The notes beneath the pieces were generated by a model. The model saw only the letters and a program-made list of their open reading frames with translations. It did not search any database and had not been told where the DNA came from. This document shows positions 1 to 8,697 of a stretch of 64,000 nucleotides of DNA, one piece after another; the first letter of the stretch is position 1; every line of letters begins with the position of its first letter. The position numbers and the translations under genes are program-made. Source of the DNA: Lactococcus garvieae subsp. garvieae (GTDB lineage: Bacteria > Bacillota > Bacilli > Lactobacillales > Streptococcaceae). Where the stretch lies: contig NZ_CP118950.1 of the NCBI RefSeq assembly GCF_029024465.1, forward strand, positions 1,488,001 to 1,552,000. The letters run 5' to 3'.

Positions 1-218
1 TTTCTTACCTCTGGGTAAATAAATTGCCATATATGATCGCGATGTCTTCTGTCTTAGGTGTATTATTTGGTATTTTGGGCGTTATTATCAGCTTCCAATA
101 CGATCTGCCTACAAGCGCAACCATTGTAATCGTTGGGGCACTTACCTTTGCCCTCTCCTTCTTCCTCAGCCCTCGCAACGGATTTATCCGCTATCCTAAG
201 AAAGGACCTCAATCATGA
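1..218 (+). CDS. Metal ABC transporter permease, C-terminal fragment (partial at window start)
   Basis: Open from the first bases of the window to a TGA at 216-218, so only about 71 C-terminal residues are visible. They form two hydrophobic membrane segments (around ILGVIISF and ALTFALSFFLS) ending in a short basic tail. This is the usual end of ABC-3 family permeases for Mn/Zn/Fe uptake. Assignment rests mostly on the next gene, a metal-binding lipoprotein whose ATG overlaps this stop (ATGA). The pair is therefore translationally coupled in one uptake operon; the ATPase would lie upstream of the window. Metal specificity is inferred from the lipoprotein. Confidence 0.8.
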   Translation, partial: SYLWVNKLPYMIAMSSVLGVLFGILGVIISFQYDLPTSATIVIVGALTFALSFFLSPRNGFIRYPKKGPQS

Positions 219-1144
219 ACCGCAAACAGCTCTCTTTAATTGCCCTTTTAGCCTCACTTCTGCTACTTCTTACAGCATGCTCGCCTAAAAAAGAAGAAAG
301 TATGGCATCTGATAAACTTAAGGTTGTAACCACCTACTCCATCATTGCCGATATTGCCGAAAATATCGGGAAAGACCATGTGGATGTTTATAGCATGGTC
401 CCACGTGGCACGGATCCTCATCAGTACGATCCGAAACCCAATGACACTCAAGCAGTCGAAAAAGCCGACCTTGTTTTTTACAATGGCCTCAATTTGGAAA
501 CTGGAAAAGGTTGGTTTGATAAGCTGATTAAAAATAGTCGTAAAGAAGATTCAACCTTTATGGTTAGCCAAGGTGTTACTCCCATTCACTTAAGTGAAAA
601 AGGCAAAGAAAGTGAAGAAGACCCGCATGCTTGGCTGAATATTCAAAACGGCATTATTTATGCCCAAAATATCGAAAAGGAACTTTCAAAGAAAGATCCT
701 CAGCATAAAGAAGATTATCAAAAAAATCTCAAAGCATATACAGATAAGCTACAACAGCTGGACACAGAAGCAAAAGCTAAGATTGCAACCATTCCGGAGG
801 AAGACCGAATCTTGGTTACCAGTGAAGGTGCTTTTAAGTACTTCTCAAAACAATACGGCCTTACAGCTGAATATATCTGGGAAATCAATACAGACAACCA
901 AGGTACACCAGCCCAACTCAACCGTATCAACACGATTGTTAAAGATAAAAATGTAAAAGCACTCTTTGTGGAAACCAGCGTTTCACCAAAAACGATGGAA
1001 TCTGTCTCTAGACAAACCGGTGTAAAAATCTACTCGAAAATCTTTACTGATTCACTTGCTGACGAAGGTCAGAAAGGTGACACCTATTACGATATGCTCA
1101 AATGGAATATTGACCATATCACTGATGGGTTAAGTGGTAAGTAA
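215..1144 (+). CDS. mtsA: Manganese/zinc ABC transporter substrate-binding lipoprotein (MtsA/PsaA family)
   Basis: 309 aa. A type II signal peptide ends in a lipobox LTAC with the lipidated Cys at residue 22. The mature part follows the cluster A-1 (PsaA/MtsA/TroA) pattern: GTDPHQYDP with the first metal-binding His (about residue 69), EDPHAW with the second His, TSEGAF with the Glu, and FTDSLADEG with the terminal Asp. His-His-Glu-Asp is the Mn/Zn/Fe site of this family. There is no His-rich loop of the sort seen in zinc-specific AdcA, so manganese is the best guess. It is the last gene of the operon; a strong bidirectional terminator follows at 1160-1206. Confidence 0.9.
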   Translation: MNRKQLSLIALLASLLLLLTACSPKKEESMASDKLKVVTTYSIIADIAENIGKDHVDVYSMVPRGTDPHQYDPKPNDTQAVEKADLVFYNGLNLETGKGWFDKLIKNSRKEDSTFMVSQGVTPIHLSEKGKESEEDPHAWLNIQNGIIYAQNIEKELSKKDPQHKEDYQKNLKAYTDKLQQLDTEAKAKIATIPEEDRILVTSEGAFKYFSKQYGLTAEYIWEINTDNQGTPAQLNRINTIVKDKNVKALFVETSVSPKTMESVSRQTGVKIYSKIFTDSLADEGQKGDTYYDMLKWNIDHITDGLSGK

Positions 1145-1159
1145 TCACCATTTTCTTAA

Positions 1160-1206
1160 GGATATCAAAAAAACTACCAACTTCTTGGTAGTTTTTTTTG
1201 ATATCC
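1160..1206. terminator. Bidirectional terminator between mtsA and gnd
   Basis: Long near-perfect inverted repeat: GGATATC, an A run, CTACCAA, a CTTC loop, TTGGTAG, a T run and GATATCC. The A run and T run on the two sides make it work for the convergent genes on both strands. Confidence 0.9.
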
Positions 1207-1243
1207 TCTTATACATGAGCTTGAGCTCAGCGAGGTTTCTCTT

Positions 1244-2665
1244 TTAGTCTTCTGTATACCAATCATAATGGAAGATTCCTTCCATGTCATTACGTTCGTA
1301 TGTGTGGGCACCGAAGTAGTCACGTTGTGCTTGGATAAGGTTCGCTGGCAAGTTTGCTGAGCGGTAGCTATCATAGTAGCTGATTGCACTTGTGAACGTT
1401 GGTACGGGGATACCAGCTTGAACAGCAAGACTTACTACATCACGTACTGCTGCTTGGTAGCGTTTTGTAATATCGATGAAGTATTCATCCAAGAGAAGGT
1501 TTTCAAGGTTAGCATCTTTGTCAAAAGCATCTGTAATGTTTTGCAAGAATTCAGCACGGATGATACATCCTGCACGCCAGATTTGCGCGATGGTACCGTA
1601 AGGAAGATCCCAATCGTATTCTTTAGAAGCTTGGCGGAGTTGAGCAAAACCTTGGGCATAGCTCATAATTTTTGAGAAATAGAGCGCTTGACGGATTTTT
1701 TCCACAATTTCAGCTTTGTCGCCTGAGAATTTCACTTCTGGACCTGATAAGATTGAGCTTGCTTTCACACGTTCATCTTTATAGGTTGAGATGAAACGTG
1801 CAAACACTGATTCAGTAATCAATGGTAATGGAACACCCAAATCGAGCGAACTTTGTGATGTCCATTTACCTGTTCCTTTATTTCCGGCCTTATCAAGGAT
1901 TTTGTCCACGATATAACCGTCTGTACCTTGATCATCTTTACGTTTAAGGACTTCTTTTGTGATTTCGATAAGGTAGCTGTCTAATTCGCCTTCATTCCAT
2001 TCTTCAAAGATAGATTGGATTTCAGCATTATCAAGACCAAGTACACGTTTCAAAAGATCATAAGATTCAGCAATGAGTTGCATATCGCCATACTCGATAC
2101 CATTGTGGACCATTTTTACATAGTGTCCTGCACCATTAGGGCCCATATAAGCCACACATGGTTTGCCATCTTGAGGTGCTTTACCTGCGATTTGTTCAAA
2201 GATTGGTGCAATCAAATCATAAGCTTCTTTTTGTCCGCCAGGCATGATTGAAGGACCTTCAAGAGCGCCCTTTTCACCACCTGAAACACCTGTACCAATA
2301 AAGTTAATACCTGAGTCTGCAAGCTCTGCATTACGACGCATTGTATCTGGGAAATGTGTATTCCCACCATCAATCAAGATATCCCCTTTATCCAAATGTG
2401 GTAAAAGTGCTTGAATTGTCGCATCTGTTGCTGGACCTGCTTGTACCATAAGCATAATACGGCGTGGTTTTTCAATCGCAGCTACAAATTCTTCGATTGT
2501 TTTTGTCAAAACAAAATTTTTATCTGGATGTTCAGCTACAACTTCTTCTGTTTTTGCAGTCGTACGATTAAATAAGGCAACCGTATATCCACGTGATTCA
2601 ACATTGAGGGCTAAGTTTTTACCCATTACGGCCATACCGACTACGCCAAAGTTAGCTTGAGTCAT
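1244..2665 (-). CDS. gnd: 6-phosphogluconate dehydrogenase, decarboxylating
   Basis: 473 aa, full length for GndA. It oxidises 6-phosphogluconate to ribulose-5-phosphate, CO2 and NADPH in the cytosolic oxidative pentose phosphate pathway. Seen: N-terminal Rossmann motif [15 protein letters not shown] (residues about 7-21), substrate loop [19 protein letters not shown], catalytic Lys in [14 protein letters not shown], and a C-terminal tail ending FHYDWYTED. An AGGA-type ribosome site lies just upstream (CGGAGGA, 7 nt before ATG). A TATAAT-like box lies about 35 nt upstream of the ATG. Monocistronic, between two terminators. Confidence 0.97.
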   Translation of the reverse strand: MTQANFGVVGMAVMGKNLALNVESRGYTVALFNRTTAKTEEVVAEHPDKNFVLTKTIEEFVAAIEKPRRIMLMVQAGPATDATIQALLPHLDKGDILIDGGNTHFPDTMRRNAELADSGINFIGTGVSGGEKGALEGPSIMPGGQKEAYDLIAPIFEQIAGKAPQDGKPCVAYMGPNGAGHYVKMVHNGIEYGDMQLIAESYDLLKRVLGLDNAEIQSIFEEWNEGELDSYLIEITKEVLKRKDDQGTDGYIVDKILDKAGNKGTGKWTSQSSLDLGVPLPLITESVFARFISTYKDERVKASSILSGPEVKFSGDKAEIVEKIRQALYFSKIMSYAQGFAQLRQASKEYDWDLPYGTIAQIWRAGCIIRAEFLQNITDAFDKDANLENLLLDEYFIDITKRYQAAVRDVVSLAVQAGIPVPTFTSAISYYDSYRSANLPANLIQAQRDYFGAHTYERNDMEGIFHYDWYTED

Positions 2666-2752
2666 TGTAAATCCTCCGATTTTTTATTTTTGATAAAACT
2701 ATTATAACGCAATTTCTTTACAAAAGCTCAAATAAACACTGTAACATTTTTA

Positions 2753-2778
2753 CAAAAAGAAAAACTGTCCGCAGACAG
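2753..2778 (-). terminator. Terminator of the DUF948-YtxH operon
   Basis: On the minus strand CTGTC-TGCG-GACAG is followed by TTTTTCTTTTTG, directly after the YtxH stop codon. Confidence 0.75.
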
Positions 2779-2786
2779 CATCTCTT

Positions 2787-3386
2787 TTACCATTCTGTAC
2801 CTGAGAGGTCTTTAGCTTTTTTTTCAAGCTCTCCGGCTTCTTCAGAAATTTTACCAAAGTCGACGTTATTTTCTACTGCTTCTGCAGCATCTTCTTTAAC
2901 ATCTTCGACCTTTTCTGCGACTGTATCCGCACTGTCATCCAACTTTTCTTTGAACTCAGCAATTTTTTCCACTACTTCGTCAGTAATTTCTGATTCGTTC
3001 TCATCAAAAAGTTCTTCAGTATCTTCTTTCGCTTGATTGATTTTATCAACTATTGCATCCCGTGTGCTGTTGAAAAATTCAATAACAGAGTCTTTTGAAA
3101 GTTCACCTGAATCAACTTTTTCTTTAATCAAATCACGTTTACTTGTCAAATAATCTTTTGCTGAGTCTGCAGAAATTTCTCCTGAATCAAAACGCTCTTT
3201 GATATCATTGAATTTTTCTGTCGAAAAATCGCGTAAGTTGTTCAATGCGGCTTCTGGATCGTCTTTAAAGTCGTCATACATCTTACTCGCATCTTCACGC
3301 ATTTCGCTTCCTTTTTTAGGGGCGAAAAACAAAGCTGCAGCGGCACCAATCAAAGCTCCTGCTAAAAATCCTGATTTTTTAGACAT
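2787..3386 (-). CDS. YtxH domain-containing stress-type protein
   Basis: 199 aa. It starts with the short glycine/alanine-rich membrane segment and basic turn typical of YtxH proteins (LAGALIGAAAALFFAPKKG, residues about 8-26). A long, acidic, heptad-like helical region follows to the end with repeated SGE(I/L)S(A/K)DS units near residues 68-106 and runs of Asp/Glu/Lys. Predicted to be membrane-attached with a helical cytosolic tail. The start is 1 nt after the stop of the DUF948 gene, so the two are coupled. The pair next to lgt-hprK is a conserved streptococcal/lactococcal arrangement; the biochemical role is unknown. Confidence 0.85.
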   Translation of the reverse strand: MSKKSGFLAGALIGAAAALFFAPKKGSEMREDASKMYDDFKDDPEAALNNLRDFSTEKFNDIKERFDSGEISADSAKDYLTSKRDLIKEKVDSGELSKDSVIEFFNSTRDAIVDKINQAKEDTEELFDENESEITDEVVEKIAEFKEKLDDSADTVAEKVEDVKEDAAEAVENNVDFGKISEEAGELEKKAKDLSGTEW

Positions 3387-3387
3387 A

Positions 3388-3813
3388 TTATTTATCCTCC
3401 ACTTTCTTTTTCTTGTTCTTCTTCATAAATTTGTTTGCTGTTTTAGCCAATACTAAAGTCGAAGCTGAACGACCAACCGTTCCCGATTTTCTTGAGAAAC
3501 GTTCAACCATGTCGCGACTGCTTTTATTCACCGCAGTAACACTCTCTGAAAGCTCTGCTACTGCAACGAAGAGAGGGTCAATTGTTGCAACTTTTCCATT
3601 AACATCATCTAAAAGAACATTGGCTTTCGCCATCAAGCCGTCCGCTTGGTGAAGCAAAACATCGACATCACTAGAGACGAGTTTCACCGTACGATTGGCT
3701 TCCTCAACAACCTTTGAAACTTTAACTAACAGTACAATTAAGAAGATAACCAAAGCTGCAAAAGCAATTGCAATGATCAGCCAGGCTATATTTTGTACAC
3801 TAATTTCTCCCAT
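3388..3813 (-). CDS. DUF948 domain membrane protein
   Basis: 141 aa. One N-terminal membrane helix (residues about 10-30, IAWLIIAIAFAALVIFLIVLL) is followed by an amphipathic coiled-coil region rich in Val/Asn/Asp and a basic Lys-rich tail (KKNKKKK). This is the pattern of the DUF948 family, which usually sits beside a YtxH gene as here. No catalytic residues are recognisable. Likely cell-envelope associated; function unknown. Confidence 0.85.
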   Translation of the reverse strand: MGEISVQNIAWLIIAIAFAALVIFLIVLLVKVSKVVEEANRTVKLVSSDVDVLLHQADGLMAKANVLLDDVNGKVATIDPLFVAVAELSESVTAVNKSSRDMVERFSRKSGTVGRSASTLVLAKTANKFMKKNKKKKVEDK

Positions 3814-3997
3814 ACTTCACCTCCGAAACCGCTTAAATTCAAACGGTAATTTCACTTTATTATAGCAAAATTAATATTTTTTATAAACTAATTTGGCACA
3901 TAATTTTCTCCGAGATATTTAGGGCACTCGTACCAGTGTTTTCAGAGGATTTTTATATTTATCCCTTTTTTATTCTTTCCTCAGAAAAAACGAGACC

Positions 3998-4351
3998 TTA
4001 CCGGAAAAGCTTATGTGAGAGATTGGCAGCTTCTTTGACAAGCTCCGTGATGAAAGTGGGGATTTTGCTGTAAAATTCTGCTGAATCCTTGGCTTTTTGT
4101 ACAGTTGGATCTTTCTGTCCGCTTTCGTCAAGCGATTCTTCATTATCTGGAAAAACGATTCGTTTTTTCATGTTCTTGGCATAAATGTCAAGAACATTTA
4201 CATTTTTCTTTTTCGATGGGGCAGATGTTTTGTGAGTGCCGAGAGTATCCGAGGGAAGGCTACGGACGGTTTCCGTTTGTTGATGGAGTATATTAAAAAC
4301 ACAAAATGTGATAAGCCCAACAGTTGTCACAAGTGCAAGTGTATGTTTCAT
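3998..4351 (-). CDS. Hypothetical membrane-anchored/secreted protein
   Basis: 117 aa, not recognised. An N-terminal signal-anchor (KHTLALVTTVGLITFCVFNI) is followed by a hydrophilic stretch with Ser/Lys and Asp/Glu clusters and no cysteines in the mature part, probably displayed outside the membrane. A GAGGAGAAGAGGAG purine-rich ribosome site precedes the ATG. It lies between lgt and the DUF948 gene, a position where related genomes usually have nothing, so it may be lineage-specific. Confidence 0.6.
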   Translation of the reverse strand: MKHTLALVTTVGLITFCVFNILHQQTETVRSLPSDTLGTHKTSAPSKKKNVNVLDIYAKNMKKRIVFPDNEESLDESGQKDPTVQKAKDSAEFYSKIPTFITELVKEAANLSHKLFR

Positions 4352-4431
4352 TTTTCGCTCCTCTTCTCCTCTTAATATCTCTATTTTACGCGTACTGACA
4401 TGAAGCTGAGCTTACTTTTTTGTAATGTAAT

Positions 4432-4483
4432 AAAAAAATGTACCTTTTGCCTTACTACAAAAGATACACTTGTACATTTTTTT
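4432..4483 (-). terminator. Terminator of the hprK-lgt operon
   Basis: A-run plus ATGTAC and its partner GTACAT plus T-run enclose an inner CTTTTG/CAAAAG arm. The structure sits directly downstream of the lgt stop. Confidence 0.75.
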
Positions 4484-4484
4484 C

Positions 4485-5270
4485 TTAATCAATTTTTTTC
4501 AAACGTCTGATGAGCACAAACGCTATACCCGCAACAATCATTAGGGCTGAGAAGACCTGTGATACACGGAATGCTCCCCACATCAGACTGTCTGTCCGCA
4601 TGCCTTCCACAATAAAGCGAACCGCTCCATACCAGATAAGGTAGAAAGCAAAGATTTCACCACGCTTAAGTCCTGGAATACGATGGCGGAAAATCATAAT
4701 GAGAAGAAAGCCCGAAAAGGTTCCAATACTTTCGTAGAGGAAAGTGGGTATTCGATAAGCGCCATCAATAAACATCTGCTCTCGAATAAAGGTCGGCAGA
4801 TAATTTAAGTTGCTTACTGCATCACCATAGGCTTCCTGATTGACAAAATTTCCCCAACGTCCAAAAGCTTGTCCGATTAATACACCAGGAATACTTATAT
4901 CCAGTAAATCCAGAGGATTAATCATCCTATAGTAAGAAAAGACAAACAAGACAATTGCTCCCGCAATCAGACCGCCATAAATTGCACCTCCGCCATCCCA
5001 AAGAGCGATAATTTCACTCGGATGTTGGCTATAATAATCCCATTGGAAAGCAACGTAATAAGCCCGGACACCGATCAGACCGATTGGGAAAGCCCATAAG
5101 ATAAAGTCAATCACATCATCTGAGGTCAATCCTCTCCGTGGTGCTTCCTTACATGCCAGCCAGACACCTAGGGCAGCCCCCGTCACAATGAAAATCGCAT
5201 ACCAATGAATGGAAAAGGGTCCTGACTCTAAAGCAATCTTATTCATTGCTAAATATGGAAAATAATTCAC
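4485..5270 (-). CDS. lgt: Prolipoprotein diacylglyceryl transferase
   Basis: About 261 aa, seven membrane segments. It transfers diacylglycerol from phosphatidylglycerol to the lipobox cysteine of prolipoproteins at the cytoplasmic membrane, so it would process MtsA in this window. Seen: GGGAIYGGLIAG, the family signature GRWGNFVNQEAYG, and a C-terminal region with YGAVRFIVEGMRTD. Two in-frame GTG codons lie close together; I chose the second (5270) because AAGGAG is 5 nt upstream and homologues begin M-N-x-x-P-(F/Y)-L-A. It starts 9 nt after the hprK stop, so it is cotranscribed with hprK. Confidence 0.95.
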   Translation of the reverse strand: MNYFPYLAMNKIALESGPFSIHWYAIFIVTGAALGVWLACKEAPRRGLTSDDVIDFILWAFPIGLIGVRAYYVAFQWDYYSQHPSEIIALWDGGGAIYGGLIAGAIVLFVFSYYRMINPLDLLDISIPGVLIGQAFGRWGNFVNQEAYGDAVSNLNYLPTFIREQMFIDGAYRIPTFLYESIGTFSGFLLIMIFRHRIPGLKRGEIFAFYLIWYGAVRFIVEGMRTDSLMWGAFRVSQVFSALMIVAGIAFVLIRRLKKID

Positions 5271-5279
5271 TTTCACTCC

Positions 5280-6203
5280 TTAGCTATTGTTTTCGATCAA
5301 ATGTGTCAAACGATCTTCAAAAAGTGCCGTTGCATCATAGCCCATATCTTTGGCACGATAGTTCATCACGGCAGCCTCAATAATTGTGGAGACATTACGT
5401 CCTGTTTTTACAGGAATCTTGATCTGTGGCACCTCAACATCTGCAAGAATAATGTTTTTCACACCATTACCCAAACGGTCAAATTCGCCCCCTACTTCAT
5501 AAGGTTCAAGATAAATTGTTAAATCAATATCCGTTTGATCCTTGACCGCACGCGCACCGTACAAACTCATAACATCAATAATACCAACACCACGAAGCTC
5601 CAAGAAATTTTGCAAAACTGGCGCCGGTTCCCCCGCTAAAGTAAAGGCATCTCTTTGGAAAACATCGACACGATCATCAGCCACGAGACGGTGGTTACGC
5701 GCCACCAAGTCCAAAGCCGTTTCTGATTTCCCAATACCACTTGCTCCCTGAATCAAAACACCCACACCATAAATGTCCATCAAGACTCCGTGTACACTGA
5801 CACGCTCTGCCAGCTCTTCATCCAAGTAAGAGGTCAGGATGCTGTTCAGACGGCTAGTTGTCTCACGTGACTGTAGCAAGACAATATCATGCTTACGCGC
5901 TGCATTCACCATCTCTTCCGGAATTTCAAGATTACGTGCAACGATAACAACAGGAGTTATCTCCGTCATTACCTTTTTGAGAATATCATAACGCGCATCA
6001 CCTACCTCGTTCATCATGTAGGACCATTCCTTCATCCCGAAAAGTTGTATCCGTTCAGGGGTAAAGTATTCAAAATAACCAGACATCTCTAAACCTGGGC
6101 GTAAAATATCTGAGGTGGTCACTTCTTTTTGAAGTGCTGTTTCCGTCGAATAGATAACATTAAATTTTATTTTTTTGATGAGATCTTGTACTGTGACTGT
6201 CAT
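5280..6203 (-). CDS. hprK: HPr kinase/phosphorylase
   Basis: 307 aa. A bifunctional sensor that phosphorylates/dephosphorylates Ser46 of HPr and so controls carbon catabolite repression in Firmicutes. Seen: an N-terminal MurF-like domain (about 1-130), Walker [13 protein letters not shown] (about residues 152-163), the HPrK signature [10 protein letters not shown], and the C-terminal helix with [13 protein letters not shown]. First gene of the hprK-lgt operon. The 59-aa membrane protein gene upstream ends in its own terminator, so hprK probably has its own promoter in 6204-6360. Confidence 0.97.
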   Translation of the reverse strand: MTVTVQDLIKKIKFNVIYSTETALQKEVTTSDILRPGLEMSGYFEYFTPERIQLFGMKEWSYMMNEVGDARYDILKKVMTEITPVVIVARNLEIPEEMVNAARKHDIVLLQSRETTSRLNSILTSYLDEELAERVSVHGVLMDIYGVGVLIQGASGIGKSETALDLVARNHRLVADDRVDVFQRDAFTLAGEPAPVLQNFLELRGVGIIDVMSLYGARAVKDQTDIDLTIYLEPYEVGGEFDRLGNGVKNIILADVEVPQIKIPVKTGRNVSTIIEAAVMNYRAKDMGYDATALFEDRLTHLIENNS

Positions 6204-6361
6204 AACCGTCTCCTATCGTCTTTTTCTCTCCTTATTATATCAAAATATAAACAATAATCCTTTTTGCTTTGGCTAATATAATATAGAGTTTAATATTTTA
6301 TTCCCTTTCAATAGCCAAAATATAACTTAGTATACTGGTTCATCTCAGACCTAAAAATAGT

Positions 6362-6392
6362 AAAAAAAAAATAATGGATGTTCTCCATTATT
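6362..6392 (-). terminator. Terminator overlapping the end of the 59-aa membrane protein gene
   Basis: Minus strand AATAATGGA-GAACA-TCCATTATT followed by a run of T. The stem includes the gene's own TAA stop codon. Confidence 0.75.
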
Positions 6393-6567
6393 TGATCTTG
6401 CTAAGTTTTACAAACTTGTCTACTTTATAAGCCACATAAATTCTGCGACCTAAAAGGAAGCTTGCGATAAAGAACCAAAACCACTGTGCCTGAAAAAAGG
6501 CGATGGAGAAAATCCATGCTTCAATGATTGTTCCAAGTATAAAAGAGTAAAATCGTGATTTTAACAT
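6388..6567 (-). CDS. Small membrane protein, DUF3272-like (59 aa)
   Basis: 59 aa read directly from the sequence: ATG at 6567, TAA at 6388. It has one or two short hydrophobic helices rich in Phe/Trp (ILGTIIEAWIFSIAFFQ and WFWFFIASFLLG) and then a basic tail GRRIYVAYKVDKFVKL. Length, position just before hprK and the R-x-x-Y-V tail fit the DUF3272 family of streptococci/lactococci. No function is known. Its stop codon lies inside a terminator stem, an economical arrangement. Confidence 0.65.
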   Translation of the reverse strand: MLKSRFYSFILGTIIEAWIFSIAFFQAQWFWFFIASFLLGRRIYVAYKVDKFVKLSKIK

Positions 6568-6756
6568 AGATTAAGTTTATCATACCCAAGAACGGAGGTC
6601 AAATATGCTAAACGAAATTTTTACCAGAGCGTCACTTTTTTACACTTGTTTTTTCACTTTCTTCCTGATAGAAAAAAGTTGCGGGATACTGTATAATACA
6701 TTATGATCATCGCGTATCGCCAGCTTTGAAATCAACTTAAGAAAGAAGATTACCTA

Positions 6757-7170
6757 ATGGAAAAAGTACATGATGAAGGTCCTTTCTACCACGGGACGAA
6801 AGTCGAACTCAAAATAGGGGATTATTTAAGGGCGGGTTTTGTCTCTAATTATGATTCACGTGTGACTATGAATCATATCTATTTTACAGCTTTAAAAGAT
6901 GGCGCTGGCTTTGCTGCCCAAATCGCTGCTGGAAAAGCTGAGGTGCCACATGTCTATCTGGTGGAGCCAACAGGTCCTTATGAAAATGATCCCAATGTCA
7001 CCGATAAAAAATTCTCGGGTAATCCCACACGTTCCTATCGCTCTACTACACCATTAAAAGTAATTGCTGAGGTGACCGATTGGGCGCGACAACCACAAGA
7101 TAAGATTGACATTTTACGGGAAAAAATTGCCACACGTGCGACAAACAGTAAAACAACCATTATTAATTAA
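6757..7170 (+). CDS. arr: Rifamycin ADP-ribosyltransferase (Arr family)
   Basis: 137 aa, the normal Arr length. The family transfers ADP-ribose from NAD+ to the C23 hydroxyl of rifamycins and inactivates them. Seen: N-terminal GPFYHGTKVELKIGD with the conserved His-Gly-Thr, NHIYFTALKD, VYLVEPTGPYENDPN, and the hallmark TDKKFSGNPTRSYRS followed by PLKVIAEVTDW. All main Arr blocks are present in order, so the enzyme is probably intact. AAGAAAG precedes the ATG. It is a monocistronic gene in core-like surroundings with no mobile-element remains beside it, so it may be an intrinsic chromosomal arr. Activity on rifampicin is inferred, not shown. Confidence 0.92.
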   Translation: MEKVHDEGPFYHGTKVELKIGDYLRAGFVSNYDSRVTMNHIYFTALKDGAGFAAQIAAGKAEVPHVYLVEPTGPYENDPNVTDKKFSGNPTRSYRSTTPLKVIAEVTDWARQPQDKIDILREKIATRATNSKTTIIN

Positions 7171-7246
7171 GCCCCCTTACATCCGACTATATTTTAAACA
7201 TGTATCATCTGGCAAAAAAACTACAATTTTGGTAAAATGAGGTGCT

Positions 7247-7702
7247 ATGGAAAAAATTAAAAACTTTGCTAAGACTGAGGCTTTCACTTATCTCGTCTTC
7301 GGTGTCTTGACGACCCTTGTCTATTACGTCTTTATGCAGTCAAGCTTTTATCTGCTTAATCACCCCGGGATAAATGCGGGGGCGATTTCAGAGGCAATCG
7401 GACAAATTGTCAGTATTATCTTTGCTTTCTTTACCAATAAAATTTGGGTTTTCAAACATAAATCTACGCATATTTTCCGTGATTTCCTTAACTTTGCTGC
7501 TGGACGTTTATTCTTCATGCTTTTGGCTATTGTTCTGAAATGGTGGTTTATCGATAGTCATCCGGAGATTTTGATGGATCTCTTGCACTTGAAAAAACCA
7601 GTAGTCGTTCTTGCTCTTTCACTGGCCATCCAAGTATTGAATATTGTCTTGAACTATTTCTATTCAAAATTTATTGTTTTCCGTAAAAAAGCGAAAGTAT
7701 AA
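7247..7702 (+). CDS. GtrA family membrane protein
   Basis: 151 aa with four membrane helices, typical of GtrA/DPMS-flippase-like proteins implicated in moving polyprenyl-linked sugars for cell-surface glycosylation. Seen: FLVFGVLTTLVYY-like first helix after a short basic start, the conserved FFTNKIWVFKHKS motif between helices 2 and 3, and a C-terminal NYFYSKFIVFRKK motif. It stands alone; a bidirectional terminator follows. The exact lipid-linked sugar is unknown. Confidence 0.9.
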   Translation: MEKIKNFAKTEAFTYLVFGVLTTLVYYVFMQSSFYLLNHPGINAGAISEAIGQIVSIIFAFFTNKIWVFKHKSTHIFRDFLNFAAGRLFFMLLAIVLKWWFIDSHPEILMDLLHLKKPVVVLALSLAIQVLNIVLNYFYSKFIVFRKKAKV

Positions 7703-7713
7703 ATGTATAATAA

Positions 7714-7744
7714 AAAAACGTCTGCCAAAACAGAACGTTTTTTT
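7714..7744. terminator. Bidirectional terminator (GtrA gene / YihY gene)
   Basis: A-run plus ACGTCTG pairs with CAGAACGT plus T-run with a one-base bulge, between two convergent genes. Confidence 0.8.
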
Positions 7745-8645
7745 ATTTTCTAATTTCTTTAATAAAAGCAACAATCTCACCACGTCGTGTTTCGATTTGA
7801 CCAAAGGACTTTTTCTGATAAGTGGCGTTGAATACCGCTCCGATGATAATAACTTTAGCAATGAAAATAAACCAAATCATTAAACCAAAAATAAGCAAGG
7901 AACCAACCAGTTTAAAGTCACGCATTTGCCCTAAAGCTCGACTTAAATAGGCCCCAAAAAAATGAGGCAGGGCCACAAGAACCAAAGTAGAGAAAATGGT
8001 CCCGGGCATAATATAACGTAACTTATGTATTTTGACGTTGGGTAAGACAAAGTACAGTAAAATCAAAGAAATAAGCACAACAATGATGACAACTGGTAAG
8101 GTAGCTGTTTGCAATGTCCGATACAGTCGATCATCAAAGGCAAAGAGGTTCTCATGCACATAGGTCAAAATCACCTGACCAAATGTTGAAATCAAGATAG
8201 TTAAAGAGAGCATAACCATGAGCCCTAAGCCAACAACTAGACCAATGATTCGGCTGAGAATGAAATCACGATGTTCTGAAACCTCATAAGCTTTGTTCAT
8301 AGCCATCTGTAAGGTCGCAAGTGCGCGAGAAAATGTCCAAAAACCAGCCAAAACGGAAATCGAAAGTAATCCTGTATTGGGATTTTCTAAGACATTTCGG
8401 ATAAATCCGACACTCATATCATAAATCTGATCCGGGATCTGATCATGAAGCACATCCAAGATCATATCAATATCAAGATTTAAGAAGGGGAGAATGTTGG
8501 CAAAAATCAAAAGTAGCGGGAAAATGGATAAAAGCAAGTAATAAGCCACAGCAATACTTGATAAGGACATCTCTGAACTTTTATAAAAGTTCATGAAGTC
8601 TTTCAAAGTTTGCCAAGACGATACACGTTGAAAAAGAGCTTTCAT
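7743..8645 (-). CDS. YihY/BrkB family inner-membrane protein
   Basis: About 300 aa with six membrane helices, DUF/UPF YihY (once called RNase BN or BrkB). It has ALF-type N-terminus, FYKSSEMSLSSIAVAYYLLLSIFPLLL in helix 1 (conserved A-Y-Y-x-L-x-S-x-F-P), GFWTFSRAL, and a late PGTIFSTLVLVALPHFFGAYLS region. A longer reading frame begins at 8666, but its first codons spell an excellent ribosome site (AAAGGAGGAGAAG). I therefore place the start at the ATG at 8645. It follows map by 52 nt on the same strand and probably shares its transcript. Function unknown. Confidence 0.9.
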   Translation of the reverse strand: MKALFQRVSSWQTLKDFMNFYKSSEMSLSSIAVAYYLLLSIFPLLLIFANILPFLNLDIDMILDVLHDQIPDQIYDMSVGFIRNVLENPNTGLLSISVLAGFWTFSRALATLQMAMNKAYEVSEHRDFILSRIIGLVVGLGLMVMLSLTILISTFGQVILTYVHENLFAFDDRLYRTLQTATLPVVIIVVLISLILLYFVLPNVKIHKLRYIMPGTIFSTLVLVALPHFFGAYLSRALGQMRDFKLVGSLLIFGLMIWFIFIAKVIIIGAVFNATYQKKSFGQIETRRGEIVAFIKEIRK

Positions 8646-8697
8646 CTGGTCTTCTCCTCCTTTCATTTTTCTGTCTTCATAAGATAGAAGAGACTTC

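Noticed and set aside
2737-2752. TGTAA-CATTTT-TTACA palindrome upstream of gnd as a possible CcpA cre site
   Set aside because: The central CG and spacing of cre consensus are missing.
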